DNA of 64,000 nucleotides from Sipunculus nudus (Eukaryota > Annelida > Sipuncula > Golfingiida > Sipunculidae), in NCBI GenBank assembly GCA_026874595.1, contig CM049313.1, forward strand, positions 28,518,008-28,582,007. Direction: 5' to 3'. A program made the translations under genes and the position numbers. Shown in pieces: positions 1-11,631 of this stretch. Numbering within the stretch: position 1 is the stretch's first letter; each line of letters starts with the position of its first letter. Under the pieces are notes generated by a model, which did not search any database, had not been told where the DNA came from, and saw nothing but the letters and a program-made list of their open reading frames with translations.

Positions 1-716
1 GATAACACCAGTTTGGTTTGAAATATTGGTTTCAAACTTGACTTATATATGGCCCACCACTAAAGTAAGAACTGATGATTCTGGGGTCATGAGATCAAAG
101 GTCAAGATCACAGGACCCACTACTTTAGAAAGATTGTGGATGCATTTTAAGCCAAACTTTTCATCTCAATCCTTCCATCATCAACATGTTGTGCAACTTC
201 CGATAGGGGAAGATTCCTTTTGATTTTGGGGTCATAAGGTCAAAGGTTAAGGTCACAGGGCCCATCCATTCACAAATTAGTTTATGGATGATAACTCCAG
301 TTTGGGAAGACAGGTTGGCTCCAAACTGATCACAGGACCAATATTTTGGAAAACCTCATAAACACTTAAGTAAAATCATTTGATTTTCAGGGCCCAGAGA
401 TCAAAGTTTAAGGTCACAGGAGCCACATCTTTAAAACAATTGTGGATGCTCTGAAACTTTTCATCCCGAACTTTCCATCTATCGCACATGGCCTACTTGC
501 CCAAAGTGAGGAAATCTGTAGATTTTGAGGTTACTTGGTCAGAGCTCAAGGTCACTTTTTAAAAGATTGTTACAATAATCTAAATGCTGCAAGTTCAAGG
601 ATAATACGTTCTAAGCATTTTTGGTCAAGGTCACAGGACTGTCTTTCTGAAAAAAAAAATTCTTTAAATATATCCTTACAGACAGATTCTGAGCGTCGAG
701 ACCCATGGGTCCCTAG
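1..716 (+). mobile_element. Family A element, 3' part, cut by window start
   Basis: The segment consists of diverged units of the nuclear-receptor satellite (units ending GGTCACAGG followed by a conserved AGATTGTGGATGCATTTTAA block). It ends with CTGAGCGTC, the palindrome GACCCATGGGTC and CTAG at 713-716. The same 3' end occurs at 13273-13310 and 31385-31416. The 5' end lies outside the window. Assignment to a Helitron2/HINE-like group is inferred from the terminal structure. Confidence 0.7.
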
Positions 717-723
717 CTTTTGT

Positions 724-1035
724 GATGTTTGGTCCCTTTTAGAGGATGTTTGTTGTTCAATTTCCGACCTGTCAGATATCCAATATGGCCACCCGGAAGC
801 CATCTTTAAATTCATTTAGAACATATTATCTCAAGAACTATTAAAGTAAATGCAGTGGGATGTATGTTAATGTAATCTTGCATTGGGTCAAAGCTTTCTT
901 AATAAATATGACCAACATTTATGAAAGCTCAGTATAGTTGGCTTGTATTGAATAAAAATAAATACAGAAGCACCCGTTCAACAATATTCTTGTATGGATT
1001 TCCTTGATTTTTTGCTATATATTTTGATCTAATAT
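724..1035 (+). repeat. Dispersed repeat, second copy at 36690-36995
   Basis: From GATGTTTGGTCCC through the phrases CCATCTTTAAATTCATTT, AACATATTATCTCAAGAACT and GGATTTCCTTGATTTTTTG, this stretch aligns by eye with 36690-36995. In both places it sits beside family A 3' ends, so it is probably an extension or companion of that family. No coding signal is visible. Confidence 0.6.
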
Positions 1036-1135
1036 GTATAGTTCGAGACTTTAACCTACATGGGTTTTACAACGTTGTTCCGTAAGGGCCGTAGATCCTC
1101 ATTCTTCGGAAACCCATCATGAAGTGGGCCAGGTA
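1036..1135. other. Short unassigned spacer
   Basis: This lies between a dispersed repeat and the 3' side of a Penelope-type fragment on the minus strand. It may be the 3' untranslated tail of that retroelement. I see no further signal. Confidence 0.3.
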
Positions 1136-1616
1136 TTAATATTTTTGAATGTTTGATCTGGCGCATGCGTAGTTAGGCAGGAGGTGTTTCGCCCTGTGTC
1201 TGCATGTGCTCACGAGTTCGTTTCTTTTGTTTAGTGTTGACAATAGGGGTCTGTATATTATGAAGAATTTCTCTTCCAGGCAGAGATTACAGGATTTGTT
1301 AGTCGTGGAGTATGGTTTTGCTTTGCTTATAATCTTCCATTGTATTGAGTGTTGCACATGGTTGCCTTTCAGTCTCCAAATGTATTCGCTGAGAGTTGTA
1401 CTGTTACGTTTGTTTACATTCCTGAAGCTTGAAACGTGGGCATTGTACCGCGTTTTAAAAGTATTTTCCGTCAGTCCTATGTATGTTTCTGGTCTCAGGT
1501 TGTCTTTGCGTGTCACAGTAGCCTGGTATACTATATTACTGATGAGGCAGTTACCTTGTAGCGGACATTGTTGTCTATTTCTGCAGTTACAATGTATGAA
1601 ACTTGCTTTATTGGCA
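1136..1616 (-). pseudogene. GIY-YIG endonuclease end of a Penelope-like retroelement
   Basis: The minus strand is open for about 160 codons. It encodes a cysteine cluster (CNCRN...CPLQGNC), then YIGLTENTFKTRYNAH, a SEYIWRLK segment, an IQWKI strand, CNLC, EKFFIIY and a closing LNKRNELVSTCRH. This is the layout of the GIY-YIG nuclease with its cysteine-rich insertion found at the C terminus of Penelope-like elements, where it nicks target DNA for reverse transcription. The variant here reads ETYIGLT, so only the second half of the GIY-YIG name-motif is evident. The reverse transcriptase that normally precedes it is absent. Upstream, the frame runs into a tRNA-like stretch, so this is a 5'-truncated copy. 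No true start codon is needed because the piece is an internal fragment. Penelope assignment is likely; the exact clade is not determined. Confidence 0.75.
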
Positions 1617-1668
1617 TAGCGGTTGGAACGCTAGTCTTGTGTGCCACCGACATTGGTTCGAATCATCG
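1605..1668 (+). other. tRNA-like RNA polymerase III box pair
   Basis: An A-box-like TGGCATAGCGG (1612-1622) is followed 32 bases later by a B-box-like GGTTCGAATCA (1655-1665). Spacing suits a tRNA or a tRNA-derived SINE head. The T-arm and acceptor stems do not pair convincingly, so I read it as a relic rather than a working tRNA gene. Confidence 0.35.
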
Positions 1669-1847
1669 ATCAATAAATATATATTATATAGATATATTAT
1701 ATAGATATATAATTAAAGATACTTCTTAAAATAAAATACCACTTGTTTTATCATACTTAATGAAACGATGGCCAATATAACAATATCTTTGTATATTATT
1801 GCAGTTATTGTTATTCCTATACTGCTTGGTAGTATTACATCACTCAT

Positions 1848-1850
<3 letters not shown>
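1669..1850. other. AT-rich spacer, no gene seen
   Basis: The stretch contains short TATATAGA repeats around 1680-1710 and otherwise featureless AT-rich DNA. Confidence 0.5.
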
Positions 1851-1883
<33 letters not shown>

Positions 1884-1911
1884 CCCCCCCCCCCTCTCTC
1901 TCTCTCTCTCT
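1851..1911 (+). repeat. (CT)n with internal poly-C microsatellite
   Basis: About 30 bases of CT dinucleotides, a run of 14 C, and a second CT run are visible directly. Confidence 0.95.
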
Positions 1912-1982
1912 AAGGACCAGTCCTTAGAAATATAAAGATGTAAGACTAGAAATGCTTAAGTCTGGTCTGGGAGCGGTTCCTG

Positions 1983-3006
1983 ACTAGTAACCTGGTCCGT
2001 TAAATGCCGTAAAGAGAGGGGACTGGACAGGATTCAAATCAGGTCGCTTGATTGCCGTAAAGAGAGGAGACCGGACAGGATTCAAATCTGGTCCGTTATG
2101 TGCCGTAGAGAGAGGGGACAGGGCAGGATTCAAATCCAGTCCCTTAAATGCCGTAAAGACAGGGGACTGGACAGGAGTCAAATCTGGTCCCTTCAGTCCG
2201 GTAAAGAAAGGGGACCGGCCAGGATTCAAATCCGGTCCCTTAAGTCCTGTAAAGAGAGGGGACCAAACAAGATTCAAATCCGGTCCCTTGATTGCCGTAA
2301 AGAGAGGGGAACGGACAGGATTCAAATCTGGTCCCTTAAGTGCTGTAAAGAGAGGGGACCAGACAGGATTCAAATCCAGTCCCTTAAATGCCGTAAAGAC
2401 AGGGGACTGGACAGGATTCAAATCTGGTCCCTTCAGTCCGGTAAAGAAAGGGGACCGGCCAGGATTCAAATCCGGTCCCTTAAGTCCTGTAAAGAGAGGG
2501 GACCAAACAAGATTCAAATCTGGTCCCTAAAGTTCCGTAAAGAGAGGGGACCGAACAAGATTCAAATCGGGTCCGTTAAGTGCCGTAAAGAGAGGGGACT
2601 GGAAATTTCAAATCCCGTCCCTTGATTGCTGTAAAGAGAGGGGACCAGACATGATTCAAATCCAGTCCGTTAAGTGCCGTAAAAAGAGGGGACCGGACAT
2701 GATTCAAATCCGCTCCATTAAGTGCTGTAAAAAGAGGGGTCTGGACAGGATTCAAATCCGGTCCGTTAAGTGCTGTAAAAAGAGGGGACCGGACATGATT
2801 CAAATCCGCTCCATTAAGTGCTATAAAAAGAAGGGACCGGACATGATTCAAATCCAGTCCGTTAAGTGCCGTAAAGAGAGGGGACTTGACATGATTCAAA
2901 TCCGCTCCATTATAAGTCCCGTAAAGAGAGGGGACCGGACAGGATTCAAATCTGGTCCCTTAAGTGCCGTAAAGAGAGGGGATTGGACAGGATTTTAATC
3001 TGGTCC
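1983..3006 (+). repeat. 48-bp satellite array with 240-bp higher-order period
   Basis: About 21 units of 48 bp follow the pattern GGTCCCTTAAGTGCCGTAAA then GAGAGGGGACCGGACAGG then ATTCAAATCC. A five-unit block beginning near 2183 recurs near 2423, exactly 240 bases later, which shows higher-order structure. Each unit holds an inverted pair (GGTCCC and GGGGACC) and a near-palindrome GGATTCAAATCC. Because 48 is divisible by three, long open frames with a 16-residue period appear on both strands. These are best read as by-products of the satellite, not genes. Confidence 0.92.
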
Positions 3007-3043
3007 AATCTTGCCTGGTTTACTAATTACTATAAGTTCTATT

Positions 3044-5761
3044 ATTAGCTGAGCTGACCCTCAGTCATGCTGAGCTATAGTGATCACTCTTTGTCCGTCG
3101 TCCGTCTGTCTGTCTGTCCGTCCGTCTGTCCGTCCGTCCGTTAACCTGGCACAAATCGTAACCGCTGGACCTAGAAACTTGTAACTTCACATTCTGAGAG
3201 GTCCATGAAAAATCTCCTTGGAAACCAGAAATTAGGTCTCTGTTACCCATATCCTTCGAGCTATGGGGCCCCAAAGTACCCCCAAGAATAGTAAAAAATT
3301 TCATACAAAAACTTAAATATCTCATCAACTACATCACTGATGGTCATGATTTTTGGCATACATCATGAGATGTTCCATCAGTTGCTGCAGACTGGTGGTG
3401 CCACCTGTATTTTTCGATTTTTACGAATTTTTTTCTCTATTTTTGAGACCTTTAAAAATGTGAACATCTGCTAACACATGTTGATTCTGTCATTCTATGA
3501 ACATGTGTTAACAGGGCACATCTCCATATCGTAAAGACTGGACTGAGAATCTTCATTCTTGACACAGTGAGAGACCTATGAAAAGACTCCATGAAAACAA
3601 GAAATAAGGTCTCTGTTACCCATATCCTTTGAGCTGTGGGGCTCCCAGTTACCCCCCCCCCCCCCCAGAATAATGGAAAATTAAAAAAAAACTGCAACAT
3701 CTCAATAACTACAACACTGATGGTCATGATTTTTGGCATACATATTGATCAAGTGGTGTTCCATCAGTTCCTGCAGACTAATGGCGCCACCTGTATTTTT
3801 TCAAATTTTTACATTTTTTTCCCCTCTATTTTGAGACCTTTAAGGATGTGGTTATCTGTCAACACATGTTGATTCTGTCATTCTATGAACATGTGTTAAC
3901 AGGGCACAAATCGTAAAGACTGGACTGAGAATCTTCATTCTTGACACAGTGAGAGACCTATGAAAAAACTCCGTGAAAACCAATAATAAGGTCTCTGTTA
4001 GCCATATCCTTTGAGCTGTGGGGCTCCCAATTACCACATCCCCCCGCCCCCAGAATAATGGAAAATTAAAAAAAAAACTGCAACATCTCAATAACTACAA
4101 CACTGATGGTAATGATTTTGGCATACATATTGATCAAGTGGTGTTCCATCAGTTCCTGCAGACTAATGGCGCCACCTGTATTTTTTCAAAATTTTACAAT
4201 TTTTTTCCCTCTATTTTTGAGACCTTTAAGGATGTAGTTATCTGTCAACACATGTTGATTCTGTCATTCTATGAACATGTGTTAACAGGGCACAAATCGT
4301 AAAGACTGGACTGAGAATCTTCATTCTTGACACAGTGAGAGACCTATGAAAAAACTCCATGAAAACCAGAAATAAGGTCTCTGTTAGCCATATCCTTTGA
4401 GCTGTGGGGCTCCCAATTACCCCCCCCCCCCAGATTAATGGAAAATTAAAAAAAAACTGCAACATCTCAATAACTACAACACTGATGGTCATGATTTTTG
4501 GCATACATATTGATCAAGTGGTGTTCCATCAGTTCCTGCAGACTAATGGCGCCACCTGTATTTTTTCAAATTTGTACAATTTTTTTCCCTCTATTTTTGA
4601 AACCTTTAAGGATGTAGTTATCTGTCAACAGGGTACAAATCGTAACGACTGGACCTAGAATCTTAATTCTTGAAAAAAAGGGAGACCCGTGGAAAGTATC
4701 CATGGAAACATGAAATTAGGTCTCTGTTACCCATATCCTTTGAGCTATGGCACTCCAAAGTACAGCTCAGAATAATGGAAAATTTGATACAAAAGCTGAA
4801 GTATCTGAACAACTAATGCAGAGATCACCATAAGTGTTTGCATGGATATTGGTCATTGAGTATTTCATCAGTTTCTGCAGACTGGGTGCGCCACCTCTAT
4901 TTTTTCAAATTTTTACGATTTTTTTTTTCTCTATTTTTTTAGACCTTTAAAGATGTTGTTATCTGTCAACAGGGTGCAAATCGTAACAACTGGATCTAGA
5001 ATCTTCATTCTTGTTATGCAAGGAGGCCCATGAAAAGTGTCTGTGGAAACCTAAAATTAGGTCTCTGTTTCCCATATCCTTCAAGCTATAGGACTCCGAA
5101 GTATCCCTCAGAATAATGGAAAATTTGATACAAAAGATGAAGTATCTGAACAACTAATGCAGAGATCACCATGATTCTTTGCATGGAGTGTTGTATGGAG
5201 TGTTTCATAAGTTTCTGCAGACTGGTGGTGCCACCTATATTTTATTCAATTTTTCGAATTTTTTTCTCTATTTTTGAGACCTTTAAGGATGCTCTCATCT
5301 GTTAACGTGGCACAAATTGTAACAACTGGACCTAGAATCTTCATTCTTGTCATGCAAGGAGACCCATGGAAAGTGTATGTGGAAACCTGAAATTAGATCT
5401 CTGTTACCCATATCCTTCAAGCTATAGAACTCAGAAGTATCCTTCAGAATAATGGAAAATTTGACTCAAAAGCTGAAGTATCTAAACAACTAATGCAGGG
5501 ATCACCATGATTCTTTGCATGGATATTGACCATTTGTTTTTATTAGTTTCTGCAGACTCGTGGAGCCACCTGTATTTTTTTAAAGTTTACGCATTTTTTC
5601 TCTATTTTTGAGATATATAAATACAGACACAATCTTGGCCTGTTGGTTAATCTGTTTGATGCTTCAGTTGAATGGGTATGTACTACCATTCAGATGATAA
5701 AATTTTCTTTTTACGAATCTTTTCCCAGTCAGCTGAGCGTCATGACCAATGGGTCACTTGT
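3044..5761 (+). mobile_element. Family A element, complete (Helitron2/HINE-like, non-autonomous)
   Basis: The 5' end has the hairpin arms TAGCTGAGCTGAC and GTCATGCTGAGCTA (3047-3077), then (GTCCGTCC)n/(GTCTGTCT)n. The interior is built from repeated units starting AACAGGGCACAAATCGTAA and ending in a GGCGCCACCTGTATTTTTT block. The 3' end has GTCAGCTGAGC, the inverted copy of the first arm, then GACCAATGGGTC and CTTGTT. No replicase, helicase or other protein is encoded, so movement would depend on proteins supplied in trans. Family placement is by structure only. Confidence 0.75.
3452..4640 (+). repeat. Three tandem units of about 390 bp inside family A element
   Basis: The block GTTGATTCTGTCATTCTATG, GAGAATCTTCATTCTTGACA, a poly-C tract and ATGGCGCCACCTGTA recurs at roughly 400 and 386 base offsets. 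High similarity between these three units, compared with the more diverged units downstream (4640-5290), points to recent local amplification. Confidence 0.85.
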
Positions 5762-6035
5762 TTTTATTGTAAGATTCTAAACCTAACCCTTTTTAAGGGA
5801 TTTCCCGGAAGACATAAGACAAAGGGAAAGCTTTTATACACAAACAGATTTGAGTTGGTTATATAGAATGTTTACATCCAAAGGCCAAACCATGGAATTG
5901 GTGCATTCCATGGGCCATAGTTATAGAATGTGTGCATTCCATGAGTATTTCTTCCATGGGACAAGCCATGCATAGTACAGGGAAAGGGCACTATAAAATG
6001 TCTGACCGGGTTCCCCCATACATTCTGTAATCTTT
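5762..6035. other. Spacer between family A and SINE, nothing identified
   Basis: The stretch contains imperfect GTGCATTCCATGG repeats near 5898-5950 and no coding or RNA gene signal. Confidence 0.4.
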
Positions 6036-6400
6036 GGAGCGTGGTGGCGTAATGGTTAGTGCGCTGGACTGATGTTGCAAGGTTGTGGGTTCGTGTCCCG
6101 ATCTGACCGCTTTCAGCGATAAGACTCCTAGCCAAAGTCTTTACCACAAATGTGCGCTCTCTTCACCCAGGAGTGAATGGGTACTGGCCAAACATGGGTG
6201 TCAGGCAAATGTAGAACGAATAACCTTCTAGCGCCGTGTGTTGCTGCTTGGTGTATGCTCCCCAGGGAGCCGAGAAAGGCTACAAGAATGAACAGGCCCA
6301 AAAGACCAGGGAGGCAAAGTGTAAAATTAAGTCGGATGAGACAGACATCGTCGATGATATCAGACTATACACCCCCACCACCTTTACCTTTATCTTTAGA
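6036..6400 (+). mobile_element. tRNA-derived SINE
   Basis: The head GGAGCGTGGTGGCGTAATGG resembles a tRNA 5' half, with A box and B box in correct order and spacing. It is followed by a non-tRNA body (CTCTTCACCCAGGAGTGAAT region) and a short simple-sequence tail rich in CCTTTACCTTTATC. SINEs are transcribed by RNA polymerase III and mobilised by LINE proteins. The length of about 365 bp is typical for the class. Resemblance to V/Deu-type SINEs of bivalves is an impression, not a match I can confirm. Confidence 0.8.
6045..6098 (+). promoter_or_regulatory. RNA polymerase III A and B boxes of the SINE
   Basis: A box TGGCGTAATGG lies at 6045-6055 and B box GGTTCGTGTCC at 6088-6098. They are 32 bases apart, as in tRNA genes. 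Confidence 0.8.
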
Positions 6401-6656
6401 TGTATCATAATTAACGGTGGTCGCACTGGCCTTTTGCTGTGGCTACACCTCGGCGCGTTCTTGGTCTTGAACTGTCGGGAATGATGCAAAGTTTACCATA
6501 AGGGGGTCCTTATTCCTCCGTAAGTCCAGAGATATTTAATATTATTTTTCGAATTCGAATCGCAGCGCCACCTATCACCTATCGCCACCAATACGATCGT
6601 GCATCAGGGCAGGAAGCCCCTGGATAACCAACCGCTGAAGCAGTATATCTGTATAA
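6401..6656. other. Unassigned spacer
   Basis: No gene, repeat copy or RNA signal was recognised between the SINE tail and the TA microsatellite. Confidence 0.4.
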
Positions 6657-6658
6657 TA

Positions 6659-6733
<75 letters not shown>
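6657..6733 (+). repeat. (TA)n microsatellite
   Basis: More than 35 TA dinucleotides run almost without interruption. Confidence 0.97.
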
Positions 6734-6734
<1 letters not shown>

Positions 6735-7796
6735 CCTTCTTTCTCAAGAGGACAGTCCGGGTACCCACGAGTCCCAGAGAAAAATTGTCAGTAACTACGG
6801 GATAAGTCAAACACCAGTGCATCTTTTGACAAAAGATGAAGATGATATCATACACGCAGCCTTCAGAACTTTGTGTACCCATTTAACTAGAAAGTGAATT
6901 TACATGCTTTTTGCAGCACTGTAATTTATTCCCATGTCCAATAACATCGAAGCAGACTATGTAAAGTAGCTCTGTCTGTCTGGAAATGAAAACCATATTG
7001 GTCACCATAGGACACATTACATTCCTTGCAATTCGCTCTAGACCTTATTCCACTAATCTACTTTGCTTCGGTTTGCTCTATTTGTGCTGAGTATCCTGGG
7101 TCAGACCGATTCTGAAACCAAAAATAAACCTCCGCTCGCATTGGTCGGGAACATTCTTGACCCTATGACACGTTAGTAGTGGTTAAGTGGAATGAGTTTT
7201 GAACGAATGTAACGTGATCACCTTTAAAAAAACTGATAAAGAAAAAAAGACAGACTTAAGGACAAACTGTCACCAGTCAGGTCATCACACCAATACCCAA
7301 TATTTTGTATTCGAATGACACTTCAAACTGACCGCCAGGTGCGACATGCAAGTACCCAGCGCCGGATATAACATATTTCAATATGCAATTTTTTTTTCTT
7401 GTTATAAATCAGGAAGCTGAAATTCTGGACCCATGAAATTTTACAGAAATATTCAATTTATATTCATCTGTCTACCACCAACTACCAACAACGTACATAT
7501 AGTATTTATAAAATTATTAACCCCTAAGTTAGGGACTTTTTTTTCTAAATCACCCGATATATTCAAACATTCTATCTAAATTTTTTTCTCAATATGAGTA
7601 TTGCTTTCAATTACGGGTTATTTCTACACTAGCTTTCTCAATATTTTTCACAACAAGATTATTTAAACCAAGGTATACTGTATGAACTGTCATCAAATGT
7701 AAATAAAGAAAGTGAATAATAATCAAGTTTCAATATGCACTTTCCAGCTAGATTATTTTTTTCAAGGTATATTTCTACAATGTATTAACAAACTGT
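6734..7796. other. Unassigned AT-rich DNA
   Basis: No open frame of convincing composition, no known repeat and no structured RNA was seen. It may be intergenic or intronic. Confidence 0.4.
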
Positions 7797-9335
7797 ATAT
7801 GTGTTGTGCGAATAAACATTTATTAGACATATCTGCTATATTTTTTTTTATCTCAACAAGACTGATATTAGGGTACATTCAATGGACTTTAACTCGGTTT
7901 GAACCCTAGACTAGAGTGTTCACACCTATAGACATTTATATTCTATATTACAACCTATACATGTTCAATTCTATGAACCTGGTCGCGTCGTACTTACGAG
8001 TGTATTATTATATAGGGGCCTATACATCCAGCTCTTCAGAAGCCTTTAAAGAGTGGATATTGAATACAATGTATATTTGTGTGCGTCGTTTAGATGATGT
8101 GAACAATACCCAAACCCTTGCAACAGTTGAACTCCTTAATTTGCGTGTAAGGACTGTGTGTTGTGAACTGTCCGTTTTGTATTTGATAGACAAACGGGGC
8201 GGTTCAGGCCAGGTACAACCTGCTTCCTGTAAAAACCTCATATATATAAGAATCTGATGTCGTCATCAAGCCCACCGGACAGCTTCTCAACCGAACCTGC
8301 CTGATGACACGTATAACAGCAGGTTTCACCTATTCATTTCTGTTATACTGTGGCGGAGGAGTTACATTGACCAGTCTTGTTCAACAGATAACCTTTCTGT
8401 GATCAGTTATCATGTTTCAGGACAATACATGTACATGGACATGCTAATACATTTATAAGTGCATATATAGGCCATGTTATTTCAATTATCTCATTTAACC
8501 GACTTGTAATTACTTTAATTTCAGACGTCTGTTATCCAGTTGACGCTTTTAATTCAGGCCTGCCAATGTATATGTGTTGTGCGAATAAACATTTATTAGA
8601 CATATCTGCTATATTTTTTTTTATCTCAACAAGACTGATATTAGGGTACATTCAATGGACTTTAACTCGGTTTGAACCCTAGAGTGTTCACACCTATAGA
8701 CATTTATATTCTATATTACAACCTATACATGTTCAATTCTATGAACCTGGTCGCGTCGTACTTACGAGTGTATTATTATATAGGGGCCTCTACATCCAGC
8801 TCTTCAGAAGCCTTTAAAGAGTGGATATTGAATACAATGTATATTTGTGTGCGTCGTTTAGATGATGTGAACAATAACCAAACCCTTGCAACAGTTGAAC
8901 TCCTTAATTTGCGTGTAAGGACTGTGTGTTGTGAACTGTCCGTTTTGTATTTGATAGACATACGGGGCGGTACAGGCTGGGTACAACCTGCTTCCTGTGA
9001 AAACCTCATATATATAAGAATCTGATGTCGTCATCAAGCCCACCGGACAGCTTCTCAACCGAACCTGCCTGATGACACGTAACAGCAGGTTTCACTTATT
9101 CATTTCTGTTATACTGTGGCGGAGGAGTTACATTGACCAGTCTTGTTCAACAGATAACCTTTCTGTGATCAGTTATCATGTTTCAGGACAATACATGTAC
9201 ATGGACATGCTAATACATTTAAAAGTGCATATATAGGCCATGTTATTTCAATTATCTCATTAAACCGACTTGTAATTTCTTTAATTTCAGACGTCTGTTA
9301 TCCAGTTGACGCTTTTAATTCAGGCCTGCCAAATC
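7797..9335 (+). repeat. Tandem duplication of a 768-bp unit
   Basis: The unit from TGTATATGTGTTGTGCGAA to CAGGCCTGCC occurs twice head to tail (about 7797-8567 and 8568-9335), with only scattered substitutions and a few short indels. Each copy holds an open frame of 113-117 codons (7916-8257 and 8672-9025) with no recognisable family. Each also has a CATATATATAAG TATA-like site near its end. Shared frame integrity may simply reflect the recency of the duplication. I do not call a gene. Confidence 0.9.
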
Positions 9336-11631
9336 ACTTTTTTATGAGGATTTTCTGAAAATGGCATTTACTTTTTTCACTCTTTTTTTCAGCAGCACTC
9401 TTTTTTTATCTTCATTTTTTTCGTGAAAGAATTCTGATATATAAGCCTATACTCTTTCTCTCCTGTCAGTTAGAATAAGTATGGGACATTTGGCATTTTT
9501 GGGTATGCATATGAACATGTGTCACAACATGTGGAAAATTTTCATGCAGGGGTATATAAACCTGTATACAAAGTACTTTTTCATTTGATTACAATTATAT
9601 ATCCACCAATCAACGATACATATTTTATAAACCTATATATTAGTGTTCTTTTCATTTGATCACTATATGTGATTGTAAGTCGTTTTCCTTTATTATTAAT
9701 TTAATATGAACATTGATTTGATTGGCTATTTGTCTATCCCTTGATGCTAGCAATGTAAACAAGAAGTGATATACACTATAGGATGTGATTCAGCCGACCT
9801 TGACCGGTCGCACAGTGATCTGCTCAGCCTGCCGTGTCACATTTGATGAGGGTCTGTTAAACTTCGGTGTAAGGATTAAAACCTACAGGACGGTCGTGTG
9901 TATAAACAGTGCGTCCTTGTGATGTTCATCTAACTTAACATATTGTACACGTTCTGTGGGATGTTTATTAGGTACAAGCTAAAACCTATTGATTCAGAAT
10001 GCTCAACACTTTGTTGTCGGTACTTCCTTTATTGTAAAGCAGTAACTGGGGTTTTCACATTATAAGAAACGCACGGGGTTGTATCAAGTAAAACGTATAG
10101 AGTGGTAGACCGACAACAAGCGCCCACAATTAGGTCTGCTGGCAAGTGAGTTTCTTGGGGCTGGTCTGCGTCCGATTTGGCACGTACCAGGATGAATTAG
10201 AAGCGGCCCTCGAGCAACATTACCGTTGCGCCGTGCTTACAGGTCCGAACAGCTGGCAACATTCCTCCATCCCTCAAAGGAATTTCCTGGATTGGCGCCA
10301 ACCAGGCGTTGTGTTATTTGCTAAGCCAGGTTGTGTTCCGTGCAAACATTACCATGAACGAATACACACACACGCACACACACCTACCTGATGTGGCTCA
10401 CTCCTGTTATTGACTACCACCAGTTAATTATGTGGACTACCAAATGGTTAAGATTTCCAGTTAACCCGGTGGGAGTATGTAGACGGCAGTGTGAGTACAG
10501 GCGCGGTCCATCAGTTACCCTCACATGGCAAAAATTCAGGTGTCACAACAGTCACAATATTGTTGTTGTTTTTTAGTAAACGCGCCTACGATTAGTTTTG
10601 TTTATCCTCTCATCCAGACGTGATAAATTTTGCAGGATTTAAGGAATATGTGTCTGAATATTGGGATATTATAATATGATGATCAAAGACAAATGAATGA
10701 TCGTTTTGCCAATAGTCCTACTTTGCCAATACTATAGTCTATTTGTCAGCCACATAATAACTAAATAAGCATACCATACTGAATCCACTACTGAGAAAAT
10801 GGCATGACTGCAGAGATTTTTCAGTCTCAGAATATAGGTAAAATGTATAATAAATAGAAAGAAGTGACCCATGGATAATGATGCTCAGCTGACTGACGTA
10901 TTGGTATTGGATATGATCCTACATGCATTCATGTGTTTAGTACTGGTTGTCCGGAGGGCACTGTACATTAGCCTGTAATTTATCCAAATGAGGTGAGCTA
11001 ATCACCCATGCGGAGGTCCAATGATTACATTTTGTAATATACATTCACCACATGTATACTCCTGGTATATTATCACTGTACTCAAGCTGGTACATTTCTC
11101 GATCTGGTCTTAGTTGTGAGTAAGAGGTAAGAAATATGAAAACCTTGTTTCAGCTTATTGGTGCATACTAAAACACTATGTCGCCCAATGAATATTACTT
11201 CATGGTTTGGTCCGGCATTAGAAATTGTATTTAGCATAGTTAAGCTGCTTGAGTATAGAATATAATGGAAACATTTCGCTATTTATTTTATGTGATGAAA
11301 GAAATCATCTCAAGGCATCTCAATTTCATATGCAAATCAACAGATATAAAGAACATTCTTTTTCTGATAATTTGTGGACCTGTGCATAGACTTTGCAAGG
11401 CTGTATTGTTTTACAAAACGTTCATAGGGATCCCATATTAATTTATATCTGGAGATCTCAGACTTTTGCAATCTGAGTCCACACGAAGTCGGACCTCATT
11501 CCTTACGATCTCAGACTACTCGGACGCCTTCAGACCTAGTCCGGGCTCATTATACCATTGACATACACACGTATAATATAATTATAACTTATAATATTCA
11601 CACTATCAATAATGCGAGTGCTTCATTCAAG
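9336..11631. other. Long unassigned stretch
   Basis: No family was recognised. An open frame of 81 codons (10146-10391) ends in a CA microsatellite and lacks known motifs. A splice-donor-like CAAGTGAGT lies at 10143-10151. The segment 11085-11170 resembles 36070-36200 loosely (AGCTGGTACAT, then GTTGTGAGT / ATTGTGAGT), suggesting an old duplicated repeat. A host gene here cannot be excluded, but nothing supports one. Confidence 0.35.

Noticed and set aside
1605-1668. Functional tRNA gene
   Set aside because: Only the A- and B-box-like words fit; acceptor and T stems do not pair.
1984-2998. Long overlapping open frames on both strands with a 16-residue repeat (SPLFTALKGPDLNPVR-like)
   Set aside because: They arise from a 48-bp satellite whose period is divisible by three, with near-palindromic units giving open frames on both strands.
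1983-3006. CRISPR-like regular repeats
   Set aside because: Units are contiguous without unique spacers, and the genome is eukaryotic.
10146-10391. 81-codon frame as a gene
   Set aside because: It ends in a CA microsatellite, has no recognised motif and no conserved neighbour.
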